A DNA stretch of 64,000 nucleotides from Algoriphagus aestuarii (lineage in GTDB: Bacteria > Bacteroidota > Bacteroidia > Cytophagales > Cyclobacteriaceae). This document shows positions 34,909 to 43,329 of this stretch, in pieces. A program made the translations under genes and the position numbers. The notes under the pieces were generated by a model. It worked only from the letters and a program-made list of their open reading frames with translations. It did not search any database and had not been told where the DNA came from. The DNA is taken from NCBI GenBank assembly GCA_017051695.1, contig JAFIDK010000004.1, positions 306,498-370,497 on the forward strand, given 5' to 3'. Each line of letters begins with the position of its first letter. Within the stretch, counting starts at the first letter, position 1.

Positions 34909-37248
34909 ATGAAATCCCTGATAACCGCTATTCTTTTATTTTTTGGCATTTCCTTCCATACCATTGCCCAAAAATCAATTCTTTGGTATACCAATCCTGC
35001 TGAAGAATGGGAAGAGGCACTTCCAGTAGGTAATGGAAGGTTGGGAGCAATGGTTTTTGGAAAAACCAGCATGGAGCGAATCCAATTGAACGAAGATTCG
35101 ATGTGGCCAGGTTCACCGGAAGATTGGGGAATCGCAGAAGGGAAAAGAAAAGATCTGGACCAAGTACGCGCATACCTTTTAGCAGGAGACAATAGCAAAG
35201 CTGATTCACTTTGGGTGGCAGCTTTTTCCAGAAAGGGGATCACAAGATCCCATCAGACCTTAGGGGATTTATGGTTGGATTTTGAATTTGAGGAAGTTAG
35301 CGATTATAAGCGATCTCTGAACTTGAATGAGGCAATAGCGAGTTCATCGTTTCAAAGTGAAGGATATTTGGTAAGTCAAAAAGTAATCGCAAGTCATCCT
35401 GATGACGCGATCATTATCCGGTTATATACCGAACATCCAAAAGGATTTGTGGGTAAAATTCGCCTAAGTAGGCCAGAAGATGAGGGTTTTGCTACAGCTG
35501 TATCAAAGTCGATTAACTCCCAAACTTTGGAAATGGCAGGAATGGTCACTCAAAGAAAAGGCCAGATCGATTCAAGACCTTATCCTCTTTTAGAAGGGGT
35601 AAAATTCCGCATAATACTGATAGCAGAATCAGAAGACAATAAAATCAATTCCGGGCCGGATTTTTTAGAGTTAAATGGCTCAAAAGAAGTTACCCTCAAG
35701 CTGGTCACTACCACCAGTTTTTATAATAAAAACTATGAAGCTGGGGCAGAAAGGTCCATTGAACTGGTGAAAGGAAAATCCTGGCCCGATCTTTTACAAA
35801 GCCATAAAGAAGATTACCAGTCCTTTTTTGACAGGATGCAGTTAAGCCTGGGAAACCCATCCATCAATGAAATCCCGACGGATGTCAGAATCGAACAAGT
35901 CAAATCAGGTAAAACTGATCTTTATTTAGAAAAACTCCTTTTTGATTATGGCAGATATTTATTGATTTCATCCAGTAGACCTGGCTCCAATCCTGCAAAT
36001 CTTCAGGGAATTTGGAACAAGGACATCAATGCTCCATGGAATGCAGACTACCATTTAAACATCAATTTACAGATGAATTATTGGCCAGCAGATGTCACTA
36101 ACCTCGGTAAATTAAACCAGCCGTTATTTGATTTTCTGGATGGAATCATAGACAGAGGGCAGGAGGTAGCTCAGAATAACTTTGACATGAGAGGCACTTT
36201 TTTACCGCATGCGACTGACCTCTGGCAGGTTCCTTTTATGCGGGCTGCTACAGCGTATTGGGGTGGATGGGTCGGAGCCGGAGGCTGGATGGCGAGACAC
36301 TATTGGGATCATTATTTATATACCAAAGACACTAGATTCCTAGCTGACCGGGCATTTCCGGCAATTGCGGCTGTAGCTGCATTCTATTCCGATTGGTTGG
36401 TAGAATATCCAGGAGAAAACACCTTGGTTTCTGCTCCTTCGACCTCTCCTGAAAATCGTTTTTTCAACGAAAAAGGGGAATCAGTAGCTACAACGATGGG
36501 GGCAGCGATGGATCAACAAATCATTGCAGATGTATTTACCTCATTTCTGGAGGCTGCAAAGATTCTGGAATCTCAATCAAGACTGAGAGATAAAATCGAA
36601 AACCAACTGAAATTGTTAAGGCCAGGTGTACAGATTGCGGATGATGGAAGAATTTTAGAATGGGACAAACCTTATGAGGAAACCGAAAAAGGACACCGGC
36701 ATATGTCACATTTGTATGCTTTCCATCCCGGAAATGCGATCACAGCCAGTGAAACCCCGGAAGCTTTTGCGGCTGTCAGAAAAACGCTGGATTTTCGTTT
36801 GGCAAACGGTGGTGCCGGCACCGGATGGTCCAGAGCCTGGTTGATCAATTTTTCTGCGAGATTATTGGATGGAGAAATGGCCCATGAACACATAGAAAAG
36901 TTGATTTCTAATTCCCTTTACCCCAATCTATTTGATGGACATCCTCCTTTCCAAATAGACGGAAACTTTGGCTATACCGCAGGAGTGGCAGAGATGCTGA
37001 TTCAATCCCATGAACCGGGTATCCTCCGATTATTACCGGCCTTGCCAAAAGCTTGGCAAAATGGGGAGGTAAAGGGAATTAAAGCGAGGGGAAATCATGA
37101 AATTGATCTGAAATGGAAAAACGGGCAGTTGAGTTACCTTTCCATTTTGCCTGGAGAATCCCAAACCCTCACCATCTTCTACAACGATTCGGAAACGACC
37201 ATTTTGCTGAAAAATGGAGAGAGATTTGGTTTTGAATTCGATAATTGA
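34909..37248 (+). CDS. GH95 family glycoside hydrolase (alpha-L-fucosidase type), exported
   Basis: 779 aa with a signal peptide (to IAQ, residue 21). Family GH95 landmarks: WYTNPAEEWEEALPVGNGRLGAM at the start, RIQLNEDSMWPG, the paired Asn in HLNINLQMNYWP, the general acid Glu in STSPENRFF, and the Asp in FQIDGNFGYTAG. These correspond to the catalytic positions known from the Bifidobacterium 1,2-alpha-L-fucosidase (N421, N423, E566, D766). GH95 also contains alpha-L-galactosidases, so the sugar is not certain. No fucose catabolism genes are beside it. Confidence 0.92.
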   Translation: MKSLITAILLFFGISFHTIAQKSILWYTNPAEEWEEALPVGNGRLGAMVFGKTSMERIQLNEDSMWPGSPEDWGIAEGKRKDLDQVRAYLLAGDNSKADSLWVAAFSRKGITRSHQTLGDLWLDFEFEEVSDYKRSLNLNEAIASSSFQSEGYLVSQKVIASHPDDAIIIRLYTEHPKGFVGKIRLSRPEDEGFATAVSKSINSQTLEMAGMVTQRKGQIDSRPYPLLEGVKFRIILIAESEDNKINSGPDFLELNGSKEVTLKLVTTTSFYNKNYEAGAERSIELVKGKSWPDLLQSHKEDYQSFFDRMQLSLGNPSINEIPTDVRIEQVKSGKTDLYLEKLLFDYGRYLLISSSRPGSNPANLQGIWNKDINAPWNADYHLNINLQMNYWPADVTNLGKLNQPLFDFLDGIIDRGQEVAQNNFDMRGTFLPHATDLWQVPFMRAATAYWGGWVGAGGWMARHYWDHYLYTKDTRFLADRAFPAIAAVAAFYSDWLVEYPGENTLVSAPSTSPENRFFNEKGESVATTMGAAMDQQIIADVFTSFLEAAKILESQSRLRDKIENQLKLLRPGVQIADDGRILEWDKPYEETEKGHRHMSHLYAFHPGNAITASETPEAFAAVRKTLDFRLANGGAGTGWSRAWLINFSARLLDGEMAHEHIEKLISNSLYPNLFDGHPPFQIDGNFGYTAGVAEMLIQSHEPGILRLLPALPKAWQNGEVKGIKARGNHEIDLKWKNGQLSYLSILPGESQTLTIFYNDSETTILLKNGERFGFEFDN

Positions 37249-37339
37249 AGCTTTTAATTAATTTGCCTTTTGATTTGGCAATTTTCATTCATTTAAAATG
37301 GAAAATTCCTTTTTTAATTTTCGATTTCGATCAATCTGA

Positions 37340-38467
37340 ATGTTAAAGAGATTTATTAGCTTCCTCATTTTCACTGTATTTGTCTGGTTGATTTGGTCAT
37401 ACTCCGGTAGAAATATGCCGCTTCCTGAACCCCAAACATTTCTTTCAGTATCCGAAGAAGTCAATCTTTCTGATTCACTGAAACGAAACGTCGTTGGAAT
37501 CCAACCCTACATGTTGGTTACTGATTTTTTCGATCCGATTTTATATAAAGAAAAACTCCGCCAATACCTCTCTGCTGCAAATAGCAGTGGGTTCATCAGA
37601 AAAAACACCACTGTAGTTTTCCCTCAATACATAGGAACTTGGCTTGTGCTAGCTGACGAAAAGCATGTAATTGCAGAAGAAAAAACTTTAAACAACGCAT
37701 TTAAAACCCTGATTTTCAGCAATGTGTTTGACTATTTTTTAGGATACATCAAAACTGGAAACGAAAAAAACGTACCTGCCTCTGCAATCCTTCGAATGAA
37801 GTCCAAACAAATGGCTTCAGTTTATTACAGCACCTTTAGTGAGTTGGCGAAAGAATTCCAAACATACATTGTGGCTGGATCAATCATCCTACCAGGCCCC
37901 TATGTTTCAGACGGGGAATTATTTTTAGGAACAGGTAAAGACCTCTATAATGCTTCTTTTATTTTTGGTCCAGATGGGAAAATCATCGGAAATCCTATTT
38001 TGGAAATATTTCCAAACTCAGATGATTTGACATTCTTAAAGGAACCTGAAAACCAAAGCATCCTTGGATTCCAACTTCCTTTTGCAAATGCTTCTGTGCT
38101 GCTGGGAGAGGACAGTTGGTATCCAGAACTTTATACACAAAACGCACCAAGTAAATCAGAAGTGATTTTAGTCCCTTCTTTTCAACTTGGCAATAACAGC
38201 ATGGATTCAAGTGTGGTAAGTACTAATAGAAAACCATTTGCAGATACTGACAAAACCCTAAGTATGAACGGGTTGAAATTAAAAGATGTCTGGAAAAACT
38301 ATTTTCTTTCAGACCTGGATTCGACTACCACTCTCAAAGTCAATGTGTTTTTGAAAGGAGAATTTTGGGAATTCAAAGGAGAGGGTCATCCTATGATCAT
38401 TTATAAAGATTCGATTCTTTCGACTAAAACCACAGATATGGCGGGGATTTGGTCCGTAAACTACTAA
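37340..38467 (+). CDS. membrane-anchored nitrilase-fold protein lacking the catalytic triad
   Basis: 375 aa. An N-terminal membrane helix (residues 4-21) is followed by a carbon-nitrogen-hydrolase fold: TTVVFPQYIGT, TYIVAGSIILPGPYV, NASFIFGPDGKIIGNP and SEVILVPSFQ. In active nitrilases these places hold Glu, Lys and Cys. Here the Glu position is Q96, the Lys position falls on L221/E222, and the Cys region reads LGEDSWYPEL (G256) instead of the usual ICYD-type core. It therefore looks like a non-catalytic family member, exposed outside the inner membrane. Partner and ligand are unknown. The next gene starts 19 bp later. Confidence 0.65.
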   Translation: MLKRFISFLIFTVFVWLIWSYSGRNMPLPEPQTFLSVSEEVNLSDSLKRNVVGIQPYMLVTDFFDPILYKEKLRQYLSAANSSGFIRKNTTVVFPQYIGTWLVLADEKHVIAEEKTLNNAFKTLIFSNVFDYFLGYIKTGNEKNVPASAILRMKSKQMASVYYSTFSELAKEFQTYIVAGSIILPGPYVSDGELFLGTGKDLYNASFIFGPDGKIIGNPILEIFPNSDDLTFLKEPENQSILGFQLPFANASVLLGEDSWYPELYTQNAPSKSEVILVPSFQLGNNSMDSSVVSTNRKPFADTDKTLSMNGLKLKDVWKNYFLSDLDSTTTLKVNVFLKGEFWEFKGEGHPMIIYKDSILSTKTTDMAGIWSVNY

Positions 38468-38486
38468 AAATAAAACCTAGCACCTG

Positions 38487-38858
38487 ATGGAAGACATCGA
38501 AGAAATCAGACAGTTTTTAATTGAGCTGTTAGAAATTTATGTTCCTCCTTTACAAGTGAGAAAAAATTCGCCACAGGTTTTTGAGGTAGCTGGATGTATT
38601 CCTACTATGCAGGGAAAGCAAAAAGTGGAGGGGTTTTATTTTGGAAGTGTGGTTCCTAAACCAAAAGACACCAGACTTTATTTTTTCCCCATTTACACAC
38701 ATCCTGAAGAGTTTGTTTTTATTTCACCTGAGTTGAGAAAATGCCTAAAAGGCAAAAGCTGTTTTCATTTCAAAAAACTAAATGAAGAAATGAAAACCGA
38801 AATCAAACAAATGATAAGAAAGGCCATCGATGTTTATCAAAAACATGAATTGATTTAA
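38487..38858 (+). CDS. small DUF1801-like protein
   Basis: 123 aa, no signal peptide. The pattern of an N-terminal helix (IRQFLIELLEIY), a middle with short beta strands (QKVEGFYFGSVVPK, TRLYFFPIYTH), and an ending CFHFKKLNEEMKTEIKQMIRK resembles DUF1801/YdhG-like domains, in which the FxF-K-x-L motif before a last helix is common. The similarity is modest. It probably shares a transcript with the nitrilase-like gene, 19 bp upstream. Confidence 0.6.
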   Translation: MEDIEEIRQFLIELLEIYVPPLQVRKNSPQVFEVAGCIPTMQGKQKVEGFYFGSVVPKPKDTRLYFFPIYTHPEEFVFISPELRKCLKGKSCFHFKKLNEEMKTEIKQMIRKAIDVYQKHELI

Positions 38859-38939
38859 GGTGGGGCAAGAAGCATAGTTCGAAACCAATAGAATCCGGGA
38901 AAATTATGGTAAATTAAAAGAACCCAAAGAAACAAAGCC

Positions 38940-39527
38940 ATGAAAAATACAATTTTGACTTTTAGCCTGTTGATGCTTTCCGGCATTGCATTTTCCCAAA
39001 CCATTCCATCAAAAGAAATCCAGATCAAAACGGCCTTATTGGCTGCCCCGGAGGAAAAAAGAGCCGAGGCAATGGTTTACGGATACAGTGAAAGCGGGGA
39101 ATTTATGGTTTTGAGACAAGGGAAAAACGAAATGATCTGCATTGCTGATGACCCAAATGCTCCGGGATTCAGTGCTTCTGCTTATCAAAATGACCTGGAA
39201 CCATTTATGCAAAGAGGAAGGGATTTGAAAAAGGAAGGAAAATCGTTTCAGGAAATTTTTGACACACGAGAAACAGAAGCTAAAAGCGGAAAACTTAAGA
39301 TGCCAAAAGATGGCGCCACATTGTTTGTTTTGACTGCTGAGGCGGAAAATTACGATATATCTACCGGAGAGGTAAAAGACCCCTATTTAAGATATGTGGT
39401 TTATCTCCCATGGGCCACTTCCGAAACGACGGGATTGCCTCTAAAGCCCAGTGCTCCTGGTATGCCTTGGATTATGGATCCCGGCACCCATCGGGCTCAT
39501 ATTATGATCACTCCTCCCAGAGATTGA
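38940..39527 (+). CDS. exported protein of unknown function
   Basis: 195 aa with a signal peptide (cleaved near AFSQ, residue 20). The mature part has ALLAAPEEKRAEAMVYGYSE, REGKN-like turn (RQGKNEMICIADDP) with a single cysteine, a helix (FMQRGRDLKKEGKSFQEIF), and a C-terminal part rich in Pro and aromatic residues (YVVYLPWATSETTGLP, GMPWIMDPGTHRAHIMI). I do not recognise a named domain. It ends three bases before the convergent FAD oxidoreductase gene. Confidence 0.7.
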   Translation: MKNTILTFSLLMLSGIAFSQTIPSKEIQIKTALLAAPEEKRAEAMVYGYSESGEFMVLRQGKNEMICIADDPNAPGFSASAYQNDLEPFMQRGRDLKKEGKSFQEIFDTRETEAKSGKLKMPKDGATLFVLTAEAENYDISTGEVKDPYLRYVVYLPWATSETTGLPLKPSAPGMPWIMDPGTHRAHIMITPPRD

Positions 39528-39530
39528 TAA

Positions 39531-41195
39531 TCAAAGCCTTCCAGCCAACTCCATCACCTGCTTCTCATTTAATAAGACTTCTCGAAGCTGATCATAGTTG
39601 ACATCTTGGACAACTTGATTTCCGTCTATTGCGAGTGAGGCTGCCGCAGCTGCTGATTGACCTAAAATCATGAAAACCGGTTCCATTCTGATTGAACCAA
39701 AGGCAGTATGGGAGCTGGAGACACAGACCGGAACCAACAAATTGCTACATTCTGATTTTTTTGGCAGAATGGTCCCAAAGGAAATGCTATAAGGTTGTTT
39801 TGGATGCACTCCAATGTCCCCTTCATTTTGAACATGGCCTCCCGGGGTGACAAATCGCTGAACATTGTGTGAATCTAAGGAATATGACCCCATTCCAATT
39901 GGTTGGGGCACTTCTCTATCTCCTAACACTTCGTGCTCGGTCATCACATAATCTCCGATCATTCTGCGGGCTTCTCTCACATAAATCTGATGTGGCCAAT
40001 TTCCGGTATCCTTAAATTCATCTTTTGCCAGTCCCCATTGAGCCATTTCATCTCTTACTTTTTGGGGAACACGAGGATCATTTGCCATAAAAAACAATAA
40101 TCCCTGCTGGTAATTTTTATGCTCCTCGAGCATCGCTTTTCTCTCTTCATAGCTGGCTTCGGGATAATTATAATTCTTTCCAATGTAATCCGTGCTAAAA
40201 GGACCATGATTATTGGTATCCGTTTTCAAATTGGGAATGGGATCAAACTTGTCGAAAGTCTCATTCCAACCAGCTTCATATACCCGTGCTAAAAGTTCAT
40301 ATCGATGCGGATCATATCCATCAGGTTTAGCAAATGGAACCCGATTATCGGGATGCCTACTCATACACAACCTGTAATTATAGGCTTGAAGTCTGGAATC
40401 CCCTTCTCCATTGTGCCCGGGAGGCTGATCTGAAATTTCCGGCAATAGACCGCTCAATGGATCATTTGGAATTTCATAAGCACTAATAGAGTCCTGAAAG
40501 TAATGTCTATGCTGGTAAACCCCTACTTGGACCCCATTCCATTTTTCACCATAAGTGTCGTTTGACTCCCTCCCGATATGGTAAGATACTCCGGAGGCTG
40601 CCATTAAATCTCCTTCATAAGTGGCATCGATAAACACTTTTCCCTCGAAGGTTTTTCCTGAAAGAGTAGAAATCTTTGTAATCTTTCCATCGGACAAAGA
40701 AACTCCCCCTGATCGATCCAGCCACTCACCCCTCCAGATTTCCAGCTTGTTTTCTGATACAAAATCTTCAAAAACCTGTTCCGCCACATGCGGTTCAAAA
40801 ATCCACATGGTTCTGGCATCTCCATCTATTGCGGGAGTACCTTGCCCTTTGTTTCCATATTCTTCACGTTTTTGCCATTTCCAAGCCGAGTCTTGCTGGT
40901 AATGGGCATATACTCTTCCATAAAACTCTCTCGCCAGCCCTCCAATGACAGATTTATCACCGGTATCGGTATAGCCCAAACCTCCTGAAGAAAGTCCTCC
41001 CAAATGCTGATCCGGTGATACAATGATGACAGATTTTCCCAATTTTTTTACCTGAACAGCGGCAGTTATTGCGGCTGAAGTTCCACCGTAAATAATCACA
41101 TCAGCGCTAAAAACATTGGATTCAATGCTTTCGTCATTTTTTGGTGAGCAGTAAAAAAGAAGCAAAAAGAGAAGGAAGAAATATCGGGTAGGCAT
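39531..41195 (-). CDS. FAD-dependent oxidoreductase lipoprotein
   Basis: 554 aa with a lipobox at Cys16 (LLFYC), so attached to a membrane outside the cytoplasm. The dinucleotide-binding start is VIIYGGTSAAITAAVQV, followed by VSPDQHLGGLSSGGLGYTD and RTMWIFEPHVAEQVF, the pattern of the FAD_oxidored family found in Bacteroidota and Planctomycetes sugar-degradation clusters. The segment KVFIDATYEGDLMAASGV is also typical. Substrate unknown, likely a sugar or sugar acid. Next on the same strand upstream is the cytochrome c/propeller gene, 200 bp away with a terminator between, so it is probably a separate unit. Confidence 0.85.
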   Translation of the reverse strand: MPTRYFFLLFLLLFYCSPKNDESIESNVFSADVIIYGGTSAAITAAVQVKKLGKSVIIVSPDQHLGGLSSGGLGYTDTGDKSVIGGLAREFYGRVYAHYQQDSAWKWQKREEYGNKGQGTPAIDGDARTMWIFEPHVAEQVFEDFVSENKLEIWRGEWLDRSGGVSLSDGKITKISTLSGKTFEGKVFIDATYEGDLMAASGVSYHIGRESNDTYGEKWNGVQVGVYQHRHYFQDSISAYEIPNDPLSGLLPEISDQPPGHNGEGDSRLQAYNYRLCMSRHPDNRVPFAKPDGYDPHRYELLARVYEAGWNETFDKFDPIPNLKTDTNNHGPFSTDYIGKNYNYPEASYEERKAMLEEHKNYQQGLLFFMANDPRVPQKVRDEMAQWGLAKDEFKDTGNWPHQIYVREARRMIGDYVMTEHEVLGDREVPQPIGMGSYSLDSHNVQRFVTPGGHVQNEGDIGVHPKQPYSISFGTILPKKSECSNLLVPVCVSSSHTAFGSIRMEPVFMILGQSAAAAASLAIDGNQVVQDVNYDQLREVLLNEKQVMELAGRL

Positions 41196-41346
41196 AAGGG
41201 ATATTGATTAAAAATTAAATAGAAAATGGACTTAAGCATTACCAAGATATTCAAAAGGCTTTAGTCCTGAAAGGCTTAGCTATTGAAACACAAAAACCTG
41301 AGGTAGAAAATCAGCAATAACCTTAACCTACTAAAGGCTAAAAACT

Positions 41347-41379
41347 AAAAAACCGAAGCCTGAAAGGCCCCGGTTTTTT
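41347..41379 (-). terminator. terminator after the cytochrome c/propeller gene
   Basis: Stem AAAAAACCGAAGCC / GGCCCCGGTTTTTT with two mismatches and loop TGAAA (plus-strand reading); U-rich in the minus direction. It lies 30 bases beyond the stop of the gene at 41409. Confidence 0.7.
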
Positions 41380-41408
41380 GAATAAAACTCATTTATTTCT
41401 GTCATTAA

Positions 41409-43313
41409 TTATTTCAGAGAGTTAATCCAACGCGCGATTTTCAATGCATCCTCTTTCTTTACTTGAGGCATTGGAGCCATTGGAGTGGCATAATCAGGCC
41501 AGTTCTCAGGTTTTGGATTATAGATCAATTCCACGATTTTTTCAGGAGTATATCCTTTTTTCGCAATTTCATTAAATCCTGGGCCCACTACCTTTTTGTT
41601 AGGAGCATGACATGCTACGCAGGTATTTTTGGCCAACAAAGTTTTGATTTCAGCCTCAGAAGGAATTCCGGTGGAAGGAGCCGAAGAAGCTACAGCTTTT
41701 TTAGGGGCTGCTTTTTCTTCCACCACTGGAACCGGTTTAGGCTTGATGACCATTTTGGTGCCTGTTGGAATATTATTCAAGGTATAGTAAGCATCCGGGT
41801 GAATCAACTCATGAGATTGGTTGGCTTCCCTAACTCCAGTAAGGCTGATTTTATGCACATGGTATTGCTGCAAATCCTTTACTGCAATTCTTACTTTCAT
41901 CCCATCCTCAGAGACTTCCACTCCCAAAACTTCATGATCCATGTTTCTTACCGGTGGACTACCGTACACTGGGTGGTACTTATAGGTATAGCTGCTAACC
42001 GCATAAGAATTTAAATCCTCTGCAGACTCTTTATCAATCGGCTTGGTGAATTCAATTTCAAAGCCATCAACTTTGGCCTTGACAGTTCTCATTTCGAACG
42101 GTAATTCACGGTTCCAAACCAACCTCTGTAAACCTTCATTGGCATCACCTGCAGACCCCCAACCTCTATTGGTTTCACCCACAAAAAGAGACTGATCATC
42201 TGCAAACACCATTCTTAACACTCCAGATTGAAATCCATTTCTAAAATCAATAGATGCTCCCTGATACTCGCCATTTACTTTCTCCAGGACTACTCGCATG
42301 ATTTTACTTTGACCTTGATCACCTACTAGTAGCTGTCCTTCGAAAGGCCCAAAAACTCCTTTAGGAATCACAATAGGCTCAGAGGTCGAAATACCATGAA
42401 CACCATAAGGAAACCAAACAGCAGGAAGTTTAATCGCTGGAAGTGATTTTTTAGCTTCATAAAGAGTGACAAAATTGTCATCTACCACATTTTCAGGCTT
42501 GATGAATCTCCCATTGGCATCTTTTACTCTTTGAGGATCTACTACTTTGTCAAATTCCTCTGTCGTGATTTTAATAGGAGAATTAGGTAATCCTGACCAT
42601 CTTAAGCCAGCTGGGTGTCCTGAAAAATCGCCTTTTTCCAAATGCCATAATCCACCGGATCCCTGGTAATCACCTTGGTTTTCAGTATAAAAAACTTCTC
42701 CATTTAACACACCAACACCTGCTGGAGATCTCATACCAGTTGCATAAGGTTCGATTTCACCATCTTTATGCACTTTGAGAGTCCAACCTCTGTAAGGAAC
42801 TCTACTCTCACCTCTCCACCATTCCTGATCACCAAAGGCCACATTGGTCGTTACGATAAAATTACCATCTGGAGCCACTTTAGGCCCAAAGCTATACTCA
42901 TGATAATGAGCCGAAAGTGGCCATGCAGCTACTGTTTCGTATAGATCAGCTTTGTCGTCTCCATTGGTATCCACCATTTTGGTCAGCTCTCCACGCTGTA
43001 CGGCATAAAATGCCCCATTTTCACAATACAAGCCCAAAGCCTCATGAAGTCCGGATGCAAATTTCTTAAAATAAGGTCTTCCGGAAGTCGGATTTTCTAC
43101 CACAAAAACATCCCCTCTTCTGGTAGAAACACCCAAATTGCCATTAGGCAACATGGTCAAACCACCTACTTCCAAAAGCAAGCCTTCTGGAGCCGGTACT
43201 CGGGTGATTTTAAAATAATCTTCCTCTTTTGGAGATTCCTGAGCAAAAGCGACTTGAATCGTAGCAATACTCATCGCAGTCAGGATCCAGTTTTTTAAAT
43301 TCATATTTTTCAT
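41409..43313 (-). CDS. exported propeller protein with C-terminal cytochrome c domain
   Basis: About 634 aa from ATG 43313 (MKNMNLKNWIL). A signal peptide ends near VAFAQ. The main body is a beta-propeller of the sorbosone-dehydrogenase/DUF7133 type (GGLTMLPNGNLGVSTRRGDVF, KVAPDGNFIVTTNVAFGDQ, GMRSPAGVGVLNGEVFYTENQGD). An Ala/Pro/Lys-rich linker leads to a class I cytochrome c domain: heme site CVACHAP and distal Met in YATPMAPMPQ. It likely oxidises a sugar-type substrate and passes electrons to a periplasmic acceptor; no quinone-binding motif is evident. It starts 16 bp after the DUF1080 gene, so they form an operon. Confidence 0.85.
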   Translation of the reverse strand: MKNMNLKNWILTAMSIATIQVAFAQESPKEEDYFKITRVPAPEGLLLEVGGLTMLPNGNLGVSTRRGDVFVVENPTSGRPYFKKFASGLHEALGLYCENGAFYAVQRGELTKMVDTNGDDKADLYETVAAWPLSAHYHEYSFGPKVAPDGNFIVTTNVAFGDQEWWRGESRVPYRGWTLKVHKDGEIEPYATGMRSPAGVGVLNGEVFYTENQGDYQGSGGLWHLEKGDFSGHPAGLRWSGLPNSPIKITTEEFDKVVDPQRVKDANGRFIKPENVVDDNFVTLYEAKKSLPAIKLPAVWFPYGVHGISTSEPIVIPKGVFGPFEGQLLVGDQGQSKIMRVVLEKVNGEYQGASIDFRNGFQSGVLRMVFADDQSLFVGETNRGWGSAGDANEGLQRLVWNRELPFEMRTVKAKVDGFEIEFTKPIDKESAEDLNSYAVSSYTYKYHPVYGSPPVRNMDHEVLGVEVSEDGMKVRIAVKDLQQYHVHKISLTGVREANQSHELIHPDAYYTLNNIPTGTKMVIKPKPVPVVEEKAAPKKAVASSAPSTGIPSEAEIKTLLAKNTCVACHAPNKKVVGPGFNEIAKKGYTPEKIVELIYNPKPENWPDYATPMAPMPQVKKEDALKIARWINSLK

Positions 43314-43329
43314 CTTCTTCTGGCCTGAT

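Noticed and set aside
41463-42014. 183-aa ORF antisense to the cytochrome c/propeller gene
   Set aside because: Shadow frame inside a clear gene, rich in Phe, His and Arg with no family resemblance.
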